From Sapria himalayana (Eukaryota; Streptophyta; Magnoliopsida; Malpighiales; Rafflesiaceae): 64,000 nt of DNA. The stretch spans positions 1,963,001-2,027,000 of the forward strand of contig JAREIK010000500.1 in the NCBI GenBank assembly GCA_029783825.1. The letters are read 5' to 3'. Positions 34,258-44,829 of this stretch are shown one piece after another (the stretch's first letter is position 1; every line of letters begins with the position of its first letter). The notes under the pieces were generated by a model, which was not told the origin of the DNA, did not search any database, and saw only the letters and a program-made list of their open reading frames with translations. The position numbers were made by a program, and so were the translations under genes.

Positions 34258-34845
34258 CATAGTTATGAAAGGGGCGCCTGAGGCGCGCCTGAAGCTCAGG
34301 CACCACCACTCCCAGGAAAAACGCCTCGCTTCAGGCGAGGCGCAGGCGGGTGAGGCGCAGCAGGCGTCGACTTCCAGTTTCGGCGGCGACAGGCATCGAG
34401 CCAGGTACGCCATTCTTCTCCTTCTTCCTCTTCTCCTCTCCTTTTTTTTGCCAGATTCGCCGTCGGAAATGAGAAAATTTCATCAGAGAAGAAGGGTAAA
34501 GCAACGGCAGGAGAAGCGGCGAGAGGCGGAATCAGGTGAAACGCAGGAGGAGCACGTCAGAGAAGACGACGTATTTCCGATGCGTTAGAATCGTAAAAAC
34601 GCATCGGTTGGTAAACGACGCGTATGTAGGTAAACGACGCGTCTATTGTTAACGACGACTGTTTCCGAATAACCCGTTGGATACGTCTCCGATGCGTATC
34701 CGATACGCCATGTGGCGTATCGCATACGGATTTGTGTCCGATACGCCACGTGACGATCGGACACGTATCCGACCCGTGTCGCCATGTCCACGTGTCCGAC
34801 ACGTGGACACGGCAGTTCCTAGGCGTATCCGTGCAACATAGCATT
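34258..34845. repeat. Two GC-rich transposon-end-like blocks
   Basis: 34265-34410 is built from GGCGCCTGAGGCG, GGCGAGGCGCAGGCG and related motifs. 34560-34845 is built from CGTATCCGATACG, GACACGTGTCCG and ACGACGCG motifs, with many short palindromes. Open frames in both strands here are by-products of high GC. Similar motif-dense GC blocks form the ends of plant hAT and other DNA transposons; neither block could be assigned to a complete element. Confidence 0.5.
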
Positions 34846-35199
34846 TAGTTACTTCTTTTTTAATTCTCTTTGATGGTACCATGATTCTCAGATATCTTTT
34901 TGAAACATTATCTCACCAAGCCATGTTAGAAGATATAATTATCTTCTACTTCAAAAAAATTATAAGAACAAATATCTTTACTTTCAAAAAAAATTATTAT
35001 TGATTATATGTGAGTATTTACTATGAAGACATGTTCAAATGAGAAAATAAATTCTTAAAGTATAAATTATAGCTCGTTAGTTTACTCAAATAGTTAACAT
35101 AAATTATCAGGATAATCTCTCTAGTAGTAAAAATGACTCATGTAGGAAATCTCAGTTCACTAGAAAATCTCACAGATAAAAGATATACTAGTTAGATTT

Positions 35200-36150
35200 G
35201 AAGAATATCTTTCATCACTATGACTTTAAGAACAAAATATGGAGCAACTATTTGAATTAAGAGCCGCAAAATTAGACTTAATTTCAAGGTTACAAAAGAT
35301 ATTGTATAACTTGAAAAAAATCACTAAATACTTGATTTATAAGATTTTAATAGGCATAATAATTGTGCTTATTATGTATACAAGTAATATTTTAATTATA
35401 AAAAATGACAAGTTAAGTACTACCCAACTCAACCAGTACTTTCAATCACAATTCTATATGAATAACATTGAAAGACATATTTTCCTAAGAAAAAAATGTG
35501 ATTGCAACTCTTTACACTGGAACACAACCTAACTCACAAAAATTTATTTGTTAGATTGTGTTCCAATGGATACTCCAATTAACTCAAATGTTAATTTCTT
35601 ATTTAATATGATTCCCCTAATAACTCAACTACTTTCAAGAGAATCAAAAAATAATAATATTTAATTATTACCAAATAAGAGAACTTATACAGTTAATATA
35701 ATTAATTATTTTCTAATAAGTTCACGTGATTGCATCTCTTTACATTTAAGATATGTAAAGAAATTTCAAGGACTTGGAATATCTTTTAACAATAACAAAC
35801 ACTTATAATTAGCTGGATATTAATATTTAATATGAGCATCAGATCATAATGAAATGAGATAAATCATTATTTTTTTATATTTTTTAAAAGATAAATATTT
35901 ATCCTTAAAATATAAAGGATTGATAATTGTACCAAAATTATAACAAAAATAAAATTTAAGACAAGAATGATAGTTATCTACCAAAAAATTTAGATCCGAG
36001 ACTTACTCAAGGAGATTGTATAATCACTTTCTCTTCCATTTTTCTTAGGAAAATGATTTATGATAAAATTATAATTATAACTTATATTCAAATGACAAAT
36101 CAGCTAGTAAATATTTTTACGAAGATCTTAATAAACTACAACTTATATTC
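35200..36150 (+). pseudogene. Copia pol relic: RT end and RNase H
   Basis: The open piece 35239-35532 contains MYTSNILIIKNDKLSTTQLN (the YVDD-box region with the catalytic box lost) and a DLGxxxFL-like segment. After stops it continues with LLDCVPMDTPINSNVNFLFN, VKKFQGLGISFNNNKHL and, near 36080-36130, IQMTNQLVNIFTKIL, the RNase H C-terminal segment. The order matches copia pol; heavily mutated. Confidence 0.7.
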
Positions 36151-36717
36151 CGTTCTTCTAAATTTAGTATTTTGAATCTTTATGCATATAATGTTGATAG
36201 AGAATATCATGATTTCACTAGCATTGAAAACCAAGAGAAACTTATGGAAGGCACTATTATGAAAAGTATAGAGGCAGTGTGCCATTGTATTTTTTTTTTT
36301 CTGATACAATACCATATAAAATTTTGAGGAAAAATCAAACATATAAAATCACTTATAGCATTCTTATGCTACAGGCACTTAATCTACAATGAACACAAGC
36401 ATAACCTAGATACCTACTAAGCACAAACCAAATAAAAATAAAACTAAAACTAAATAATTCAAATATATATTTACAAGATCACAGCATGTCTTTTTTCAAA
36501 CATGGTGTTCATGATATGTGTGTTTTGTCTATAACACTATTTCAAGCATTATTATGTTATTATTTCAAATCGAGTGCTCAAAGGAATATTAAATGCTTTT
36601 AGTGATATTTGTAGTCAACATGGATCTCTTGTACATTTTTCATTTATTGATGAATGAATACATACATTTTGCATGCATCAATAGTGCCATCAATGAAGTT
36701 ATATGTATTGGTAATAC

Positions 36718-36896
36718 CTGTAAGCCTTGAGACATGCACACACCATATGGCAGAGGAAGAACAATATATCTCATGCAACCCTTGTTGTTTTGGCCCAACA
36801 GAGGCTTTCCCATCTTCACTAACTGGAGCATCATATGCAGCTTTGACCAAGCTAAGGAGTCTCATTTTTCCATCATCACATGATAAAATTATACAT
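36718..36896 (-). CDS. WD40-repeat protein, 179-nt exon
   Basis: Encodes (R)CIILSCDDGKMRLLSLVKAA, YDAPVSEDGK and the segment SSAIWCVHVSRLTG. The IILSCDDG-x-x-RLLSL stretch is a WD-repeat blade, and the AIW-VxVSRLTG end leads in the family directly to GMVAYC, as here. The exon starts with the last base of an Arg codon (AG|A from the exon at 43809-43883) and ends with the first base of Gly. Acceptor ctttccag, donor gtatta. Both neighbours are 7-10 kb away. Confidence 0.82.
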
Positions 36897-37339
36897 CTGG
36901 AAAGTCAAAATGTTATTATAAAAATATTCGTCGGGTCTGCCCGGGTTTGGCATTTGGGCAAACCAGTTCTTTTTTTTTTTTGGTTTGAATTCAATTTTTA
37001 TGTTAATCTATTTTAAATGTACGAGTCCTCTCATTTAAATTGGACGAAACTAACATTAAAAAATTAATGATATATATTTTTTTAAAAAGTAACATTATGT
37101 ATAAAAACATTTTTTGAAATAAAAAAGTAATGCATGCATGAAATTTCAGAAAAATTACATGTTACATTTTCCGAAAAGATATCAAAACCATTTGGATTTG
37201 TCACTATGCATGTAGTGTGTGAAATAGAAAAAACAAAGCCATTCGGCTATGTTTCCAGCAGCCTTCTGTAACATTTTGTTACAGAAGCTTCAAGCATCTG
37301 TACAAAAGATGTTTAATGTCCATAAATGTATCATGTCCA

Positions 37340-38001
37340 TAGATGTGTCAAATGAGTCATATTATGTCAGTACACCTAATTTTTTGTGGCCCGGTCAAGC
37401 TAGCGTGCCATGCTTGACACAGTAGATGGGTACTATTGTTGTGTCGTGTCAAAACGGCCTCATTAATGATGAGCCGACACTGCTTGATTGACTGGCTTAC
37501 TGACACTTCCATGCCAAGTGCTGGATCATGTTGGGTCATACCAATTATAAGTTAATTTTGAATTATTAAATTTATCTTTTATCTTTATTAGAAAAATTAT
37601 ATATCAAAATTTAAAATAATAAAAAATACATAACAAAATAAATGTATGAAAAAAATTATACAAATTGAAATTCTAAATGACATAATTAAAAAAAAATAGT
37701 TTACATTCAATTTCTAGGTAGATTCTCACCCATTATATTTAGCATAACAAGGGAAGGAAGTTTTTTTTTAAGTTATGCCTGCAAGATTCATGACATCGTG
37801 CCATAGACACGTGTCATATCTAACCCGATACAAGGCACATTTTGAGTTAGCCCAACATAACCTGGCCTAACACATCACGAACTATGCCATGGGCCACAAC
37901 CATGGTCCAGGCAAGGTTCTGGATCGTGTTGTGCTGGGCATAACTATTTTGGGTTAATCCACGTGTAATGCTTGAGCAGACCAACCCACTTGACACCTTT
38001 A
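37340..38001. mobile_element. Non-autonomous hAT-like element (662 bp)
   Basis: Starts tagatgtgtcaaatgag and ends acccacttgacaccttta; subterminal regions carry the family's GTGCCATG and GGCCCGGT-type motifs. Flanks catgtcca and agtgttca agree at only five of eight positions, consistent with an old insertion. No transposase remnant inside. Confidence 0.62.
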
Positions 38002-38169
38002 AGTGTTCATGTGGCATTTGTAAAGAAGAGATTAATAATATTGTGATCGTGTTGTGCTCGTAATTTCTCAAAAATCTTTGAAAAAACACCGAATCCAATA
38101 AAACTTCATTGTTTAATGTATTTTCAATTATATTTTACTTTTCATTCTTTAAATTGTGGTTGTGCTTGT

Positions 38170-38591
38170 GAGATTAATCATCGTGATTTTTTTTAATATC
38201 AAAACTATAAAGCAGAGAAAAGATACCAAAATTATGACGAGTATAAAGGTCCAGCACCACGACTTTGTTATATAGAACCAAAAAACCAAAATATCTTTTA
38301 TTGAGTGCCACAACTTTCAATTAAAAATCTATATACCATACGACCGAGTATATAAAAAAAATCCTAAGAATTCAAAAAATATCGATGAAAGATATGAGAA
38401 ACACATTTTAAAAGGCTCTACAACTTAATTTTTGAGGTGATCCACGCGTAATAATGGCAATACATGATATAAGCATAAATTTTATAAAGTAGGCGCACAT
38501 TTCAACCATCTCCTAGGAGAAAATCAAAGTAAAATTAAACAAATTTTGAAAAATTTAGATTTGAAATATATATTTTCCTGAGAATTGAAAT
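38170..38591. other. AT-rich stretch with TCATGACT-type motifs
   Basis: Contains pieces such as accacgactttgtta and gccacaactttcaatt, related to the repeat at 11220-12200; otherwise nothing recognised. Confidence 0.35.
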
Positions 38592-39960
38592 TAAAAGTGT
38601 CAAATAAATTGTGTCATGAAAACACTGCCCATTTTTGGATAGCCCAGTCGGGCCACCATGCCATGCCCAATAGGGCACGACTGCCAGTCTGTTTAGCCCA
38701 ACACAACACGACTATCAATCTGGCCAGCACAGACGGCACAACACGACCTGCACAATTCCAGGCAAACTCATGCTTACTATGCTGGGTCATCTTGGGTTGT
38801 ACTAATTTTTTGGGCAGTGCCACCACAGGCACTGTCCCCCGACCACCGACCACCAACCACTGCCACTACTATCAAACACTAATGACCAACCACCATAGAA
38901 AAATAATAAAAATATAAAATAAATAAAATAAAAAAAAACTAATTACATGTAGAACATACATCATACATAACATTAACGAAACAAAAGCATACTTAAAATA
39001 CTAAAATATATAATTATAAATATAAACTATAACTTTTAGACTGTAAGTAAAATAAAAAAAATACAAATTTTATTTCAAATCAAAGTCCAAGAGACATACA
39101 TGAAATAAAAATGATAAACAATTAACAATAATAATAAAAAATATATAATATTAAATCATAATCATAGTATCAAAATCAAATTATATCGTACTAAAATGAT
39201 AATCATAAAATAAATATATTACATAACATCAACTAATAATAATTAATCTTAATATCAATTGGTGTTTATATACAAATCATCATCATCATCTTGTAAGCAT
39301 ATGATGATATCGCTAATTGTAATCTCAATATCCTCCAAATCTCATAACTCATCATATGCTAGCAACTCTTGCGCTCTTAATCTCACTCCATTCTAAATAT
39401 CCAATCTCGAATCTTTTCAATACTTCATGCTTGCAAGTGTCTTAACAATATCTGACTATAATCTCGATCACATATCTAAAATAATATTGACTGCAATAAA
39501 AAAAAAGGCTTTGATACCACTCTAGACATCAAAGGAGTCAATAGATCATGTGTAATCTTAGATAGCATAGAATATATGAATTCATATATTTTTCATCATA
39601 ATAAAATATCAATGTTTTTATTATTATTATATGATAGAATTTAATAGTAATCAGTATCTAAGTACCAATATAGCTCGCTCCTATTCAACGAATCACCCCG
39701 TCATTTTTCCCTAGCTAACTAAATGAAAAAGTTTTTATCTCCAAATATGATATTTATATATGTACTCGGAGCATAATTATAACTACTATCATACATAGTA
39801 TCAAAGAATATAAATAAGTCGGTTAATTTTTTGTGAATAAACCCTTTAAGTCGACGGTCATGGTTCATGTACGTAGATATGCATGTCAAAATATTCACTT
39901 CTACTTTAACCCTAAGATTCATGTAGACAGTCAATTAATAAAGAACTTAAATAGTGTACT
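38592..39960 (-). pseudogene. hAT transposon relic, minus strand (3' end and transposase C-terminus)
   Basis: The 3' terminal repeat is at the left (taaaagtgtcaaat at 38592) with a GC-rich subterminal block to about 38880. On the minus strand the segment 39719-39934 encodes VKVEVNILTCISTYMNHDRR, KKLTDLFIFFDTMYDSS and further C-terminal traces, the same protein region as at 14315-14542. The 5' part of the element cannot be delimited to the right. Confidence 0.65.
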
Positions 39961-40094
39961 AGTATTATAAATACTTGACTTCTATCATAATGGCCATGAC
40001 ACTAAATATAGGGTGACCTCTAAGCTTGCTAAACATTTTACTAATTATATATGCACATGAGTTTAATACAAGTGATAAAAGTGTACACAGATAA

Positions 40095-40400
40095 ACACAT
40101 ATTCATAGTATCATAAAAAATCTTCAGAAATTTTATAAAAAAAATTTATGTATCCCAGTAAAAATTATCAATAATAAATTCATCACTCTAAGTATTGACG
40201 TAATTAAATATCATGCATTTATATCAAACACATGACTCCAATATCAAGTATACAGGCAAATACATATTCATTATGTAATAAAAAATCTTTAGAAATTTCA
40301 TAAAAAAATTTATGTATCCCAGTAAAATTATCAATAATAAGTTCATTACTATTAATATTAGCGTAATTAAATATCACGCATTTGTATTCAACATATGATT
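40095..40400. repeat. Tandem duplication, period 164 bp
   Basis: Two adjacent copies of an AT-rich segment share blocks such as tttatgtatcccagtaaaa (at 40145 and 40309) and gtaattaaatatca.gcattt. They lie in the probable body of the minus-strand hAT relic. Confidence 0.75.
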
Positions 40401-42389
40401 CCAACATCAAATAAAAAAATATTCAATAGTATCTCATATTCATTTGAAATTTCTTCTTTAGACACACAAAAAAATAGAGTACTAAACTCCTGTTATCTAT
40501 TAGGTATTTTAAAATATTTTAAAAAGTTTTTTATTTTTTTTAATGCAAGAGAAATAATATCCATCTTTCCTCTTACTATTAGATTAATAATAGTACTAAT
40601 ATGATACTATCATATTTTATTTGTGAAAAATTTTACCTAATAGTCAATCTCTAAAAGTCATAACAAACATAGTAATAATGATCTATTATTAAATACATTA
40701 TCAAATATGATACTAAATATTTTATTTATAAATATCATATTCTCTAATAATTTTTATCATGCCGTTATATATGATAGAGCATCATAAAGATATAAAATCT
40801 CAAGAAATCTAAAAATTTTTTTTGTTAAGTTTTCAAGTAGAATTTATATAGTGGGTGATGAGACATACAAAAGATGCATCATTGTGACTAGTCTAGATAT
40901 TGAACGTCACAAATACAACTTCACTATATTTCCTAAATTTATTAATTATTAATTATTTTTTAACATATAATATTTAATTATGTCGATCCTACATGTAGAC
41001 TCATGAATAATATAATGAATAAGTTAGAAATAGATCTATATGATATTGATTACCTTAGGATTCTCCGAAAATCTAATCAAAAAACTCATGATCATAATCA
41101 ATTTAATCATATCTTTCTTCTCTATATTATTATGGTATATGAACGAGATTAAAGAAACTAAACTAGAACTAGCTTCAAATAATTTTTTAGTTTGAAATAA
41201 GAGGGAATAACATATGAAACAAATAAAAATTTATCACGTATGAATATGGATACTCAATTTCAGTTAGAGGTGTTAAGTGGGCATGACGATCCGAGTATGA
41301 CACTAGGCATGGCCTAACTGATTTAAGATCATGTTTATTATGATCATATGATATAGGGATCTAGTTAAATAGATCATTCCATAATTATTCAATATTCATT
41401 CTATTACTGAATATAATCACAACAAAACTAGTAATGAATTTAAAATAAAAATATAAATCATTCAATAGAATTTAAAATTCATGACTTAAATCATATTTAA
41501 CATTCCTACTAGAGCAATAATTAATCATCAATGACTTACTTAATATTAAGTGTACAATCCTGGTGAGATCAATATTCGAACTAAAATTTTACTTTATTAC
41601 TTGTATAAAAAGTATATTTGTGGAATAATATTAAATGAGAGACTTTCATCCTACAAATTTTTAAGATGTATCTAATCATAATATTAGGTGTTATAATAAA
41701 ATTATAATAAATATATGAGATGAATTGATAAGATTCTTTAAAATTTTAAGCAAACCAACCTGATTGAATTTGATGAACTTATCGTAAGCCAATGTCTTAA
41801 AAAAAGAAAAATCTTGTCCAATTATACACAAATTGGTCATGATCCAGATTTGTAATTATAAAGTTCATCACTTGGTGCAAATGTACTTGTGATGATTAAT
41901 ATGTTAACTCATACGTATCTAAAACATAAAAGATAAGATAAGTTAAAAGAGCTTGTGCGATGAATTGATGCGATTCTTCAAAATTTCAAATTGGTTGAAT
42001 TTGGAAAGCTTATCATAAATCAAGACCTGAAAAAATGAAAAAGAATTTTGACCAATTATACACAACTAATCAGGATCTAGAGTTATTCTCTTAAAAAGTC
42101 TATGAGAGAAAAAAACTAGTTAAATATAGAGCTAATATTTGATATCGCACAAATACTAAATCTCTAATGAATTATATATAAGTTGCCACATGGGCTATGT
42201 CATTGTGTTGTAACTCTTGATGGTGATACTTATATGATGTTATTTCAAAGAGTTGTTTGTATTTTATTTTTTTTGGTATTCTTTTATAACAAATAAAAAA
42301 GAAGTAGCAAAATGGCAGACAATACAAAAAAATTTGTGAAATTAGGCATGGAGTAGAGCTCCTTTGTCTCTTCAATTAGTTATCAAAAG
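40401..42389. other. AT-rich intron sequence with traces of hAT
   Basis: No gene. At 41266 tagaggtgttaagtgggc resembles a left hAT terminal repeat, with about 60 bp of subterminal-like sequence after it, but no matching right end was found. 41740-42010 contains two similar segments (gaattgataagattctttaaaattt and gaattgatgcgattcttcaaaattt, about 240 bp apart). Confidence 0.4.
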
Positions 42390-43022
42390 TAAAGGTGTCC
42401 AACGAGCAGAATATATTGACATGCCCCTTTTTTAGGCATAGCTGAGCCACTATGCCTTGCTTGGAAAGACATAATTTTTAGCATGGATCATGTTGTATTA
42501 GCATAATTAAAAAAAAAAACAGTCTAACATAGGTCTATAGCTCACTAGTTTCCAGGGTCATGCTAAGTTAGGTTGAGTCGTGCCAACCCCAACATGTCCA
42601 CACACTAGGCATGACTCAAACACAAGATAGCTTAGGTTCATTCCAATCTAGCCTGTGTAAGGTCCAAGCTAGCTAGCTGAGGTCCATGCTAGCATAGGTG
42701 AGATTCAGGCTAGCCTAGTTGAGGTCCAGACTAGCATAAATGTGATCCAGGCTAGCCTAGCTGAGGTCCAGGCTAGCTTGGGTTGACTAGCCATGACAAA
42801 TCAGCATGCATGGGCCGGTGAGTTTGGTCATGTTGTACCACATCTATTTAGGCAACGGGCCAGAGCCTCTGGCCCAACACATCTTGAGTATTGCTATGGG
42901 TTGGCCCGCACCTATTCAAGCATGGTTTCAGCCTTGCCATAGGGCTAGTTTTTGCGAGCCAGACCATGGGACCGGTTTTCGTGAGCCATGTTGCGGCTTG
43001 TCCAACCCGTTGGATACCTATA
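42390..43022. mobile_element. Non-autonomous hAT element (633 bp) with 21-bp internal repeats
   Basis: Starts taaaggtgtccaacgag and ends cccgttggataccta(ta); flanks atcaaaag (42382-42389) and atcagaag (43023-43030) agree at seven of eight bases. Subterminal regions contain TGGGCCGG and CATGGGACCGG-type motifs. The interior holds the array at 42637-42782. No transposase. Confidence 0.75.
42637..42782. repeat. 21-bp tandem array (GAGGTCCAGGCTAGCCTAG type)
   Basis: Six to seven degenerate units of about 21 bp, for example gaggtccatgctagcatagg, gaggtccagactagcataaa and gtgatccaggctagcctagc. Alternate units are more alike, so a 42-bp higher-order period is likely. Each unit contains the palindrome gctagc or a variant. 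Confidence 0.82.
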
Positions 43023-43030
43023 ATCAGAAG

Positions 43031-43660
43031 GTAAAGGTCAGAGGAATTGACTGGAAGATCATTTGATTCCTCAATAGATGCATCTTTAGTCCAAGAAGGT
43101 TGGAAATATCCCATCCCAAGTTAACCAACACAATTTCATCTCCAAATAGATACTCGACAAGCACTACCAATAGTCTCTTCTTGGCTGAAGAAATCCAACT
43201 TCCAAGCAACCAAGAAAGCACAATCTGAGATCAGGTTTTTTAAATACCAAATTGAAAACCCCTCTTAAAGAACATATAAAACAACTTCATCACTTTTCTC
43301 ATTTAGAATAACTTGAAGATGTTGATGATATGCACCTAATGATACAAGGTCAGATAAAATTTGGCAACACTATCCATGGCAGTCGCTATTCCCACCCCTA
43401 TTTAATTTTACTTCAGCAGGTCATCCTTTCAAATCTCTATTACTATGTACAAAAAGAGTAAAAAAAATTATTATTTTTTATTTCTTTATATCAAACCATA
43501 AATAAGTACATAAATATTTAAAAACAAGCTAACACATGAAAGACACTGTAGATTATAAAGGTACAAAATATACACTATACACTATAGATAAAAAACAATA
43601 GCATAAAACACTACTACAAAAACAAAAGGATTTGATAGGTAATATAGAAATATTAAAAGA
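43031..43660. other. Intron sequence with a short coding-like piece
   Basis: No exon could be assigned. On the minus strand 43268-43358 reads as 30 codons including LGAYHQHLQVILNEKSDEVV, closed by a stop. It looks like protein sequence but I do not recognise the family and see no clear splice sites. Confidence 0.35.
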
Positions 43661-43808
43661 AAGAACCTATATTCCCAAGAGAATTAAAGGTTGTGAGTTC
43701 ATCATTGAAATCTCAGACTTTGAGGTCCAACATATACCCATACTGAGTGCATAGCAATAGATTGGAGCATTGGAGTGCCCATATTTCATATGGTCAGATA
43801 TTAGTTAC

Positions 43809-43883
43809 CTTAGATCTGGTGGCCAATCCAAACTATATATAAATTTCTTCAAAGCAACACTCCACAATGGCCGGAATGGATCT
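43809..43883 (-). CDS. WD40-repeat protein, most 5' exon found (75 nt)
   Basis: Encodes (R)DPFRPLWSVALKKFIYSLDW plus PPDL(R). In the plant family this block (WDLRDPFRPLW...YSLDWLPDPR) joins a WD repeat to the segment encoded by the next exon, as here. The exon starts with the last base of a codon and ends with two bases of Arg, matching the exon at 36718-36896. Acceptor ggtttttcag, donor gtaact. The preceding exon, expected to end in a FWDLR-like sequence, was not found in 43884-64000. Confidence 0.8.
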
Positions 43884-44164
43884 CTGAAAAACCATAATTG
43901 TAAATTCAACAACATGACATAATCATCATAGTAATGCAAATGCTACATTTGGGATAAAAAGGTCCCATTTATGTGATATCCCACAAAGTTCAACTCATTA
44001 TGAAGTCAATCAGCAATAAAGACAAGTTCTGTTCAAAAAATTAAAACAATGTGAATGCACTGAACTAAAATATAAAATATAGATATCATAGAAAATCAAA
44101 TTGAAACAAAAATAAAAACTATTTTAAGAAATTTAGTGTTGAAGGACAAGTCTTTACCAAGATC

Positions 44165-44690
44165 ATAGTTGTGATTTAAAAATTAGAATTATTGAGTTCT
44201 GGATTAAGTATTATTCTGCCTTTAATAATATCACCAGAGCAAACCGGATTTGTTAAAAATAGACTAATGATTGAAAATATTAGATTAACATCAGAAATGA
44301 TGAAAGAAATTACAACTAAAACAAGAGGTAAAAATCTAGTAATTAAGCTGGATTTGTCTAAAGCTTTCGATAGAGTTGAATAAGATACACTCTGTTACAT
44401 TTTAAGGAAATATGGCTTTTCTGAATTATGCATAGATATTATATATAGATGTATCTCAAGTGCTTGGGTTAGAATTATTATAAATGGTAATATAGGTGAT
44501 GAATTTAAATCCATAAGAAGTCTAAGACAGGGGGACCCTTTATCCCCTTTATTATTTGATATATACTTAGATCTGCTTATCCTTAATTTAAACAAAAGAA
44601 TGTCAAATGGTAATATATTACCTTTTAGACAACCATATAATACTCCGAGAATAGGTTGTTTGGCTTATGCTGACGACCTGATAATCTAGT
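44165..44690 (+). pseudogene. LINE reverse transcriptase fragment, both ends truncated
   Basis: Plus-strand frame with PEQTGFVKNRLMIENIRLTS, KLDLSKAFDRVE, a stop (TAA in place of the Trp codon), GFSELCIDIIYRCISSAWVR, the RQGDPLSPLLFDIYLDLL box and CLAYADDLII with the YADD catalytic residues, followed by a stop. It is a close relative of the LINE at 2285-5635 and keeps the bases that copy lost near 5215-5235. No poly-A end or flanking duplication was seen. Confidence 0.85.
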
Positions 44691-44829
44691 CATAGTCAAA
44701 TAATAAAGATTTATATGATTTTTATAGAAATAATAAAATCAACTAGAGACATCACTTAAAAAGTAAAGTCAATACTTGAATCAATGAGAGCATCTACTAA
44801 AACAAAATATAAAAGATTAATTTCATCAA

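Larger units (their letters stand above)
26715..36717 (-). other. Giant intron (10.0 kb) of the WD40 gene, filled with transposons
   Basis: Donor gtattacc at 36712-36717 side, acceptor ccttag at 26715-26720 side; exon phases across it match (one base plus two bases make Gly). It contains AT-rich sequence (26720-27370), a BED/DUF659 hAT relic, the repeat-flanked young hAT at 30911-32142, GC-rich transposon-end blocks at 34258-34845 and a copia pol relic at 35200-36150. If the gene is expressed, all this must be spliced out. Confidence 0.72.
36897..43808 (-). other. Large intron (6.9 kb) of the WD40 gene with hAT insertions
   Basis: Donor gtaact at 43803-43808, acceptor ctttccag at 36897. Contains non-autonomous hATs at 37340-38001 and 42390-43022, a minus-strand hAT relic at 38592-39960 and AT-rich remnants. 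Splicing joins an Arg codon correctly. Confidence 0.72.

Noticed and set aside
34228..34588. Frames in the GC-rich block
   Set aside because: Overlapping frames on both strands in palindromic GC repeats; no homology recognised.
43024..43221. Minus-strand frame as a missing exon of the WD40 gene
   Set aside because: Phases of the exons at 43809-43883 and 36718-36896 already join directly, and the frame shows no WD-repeat features.
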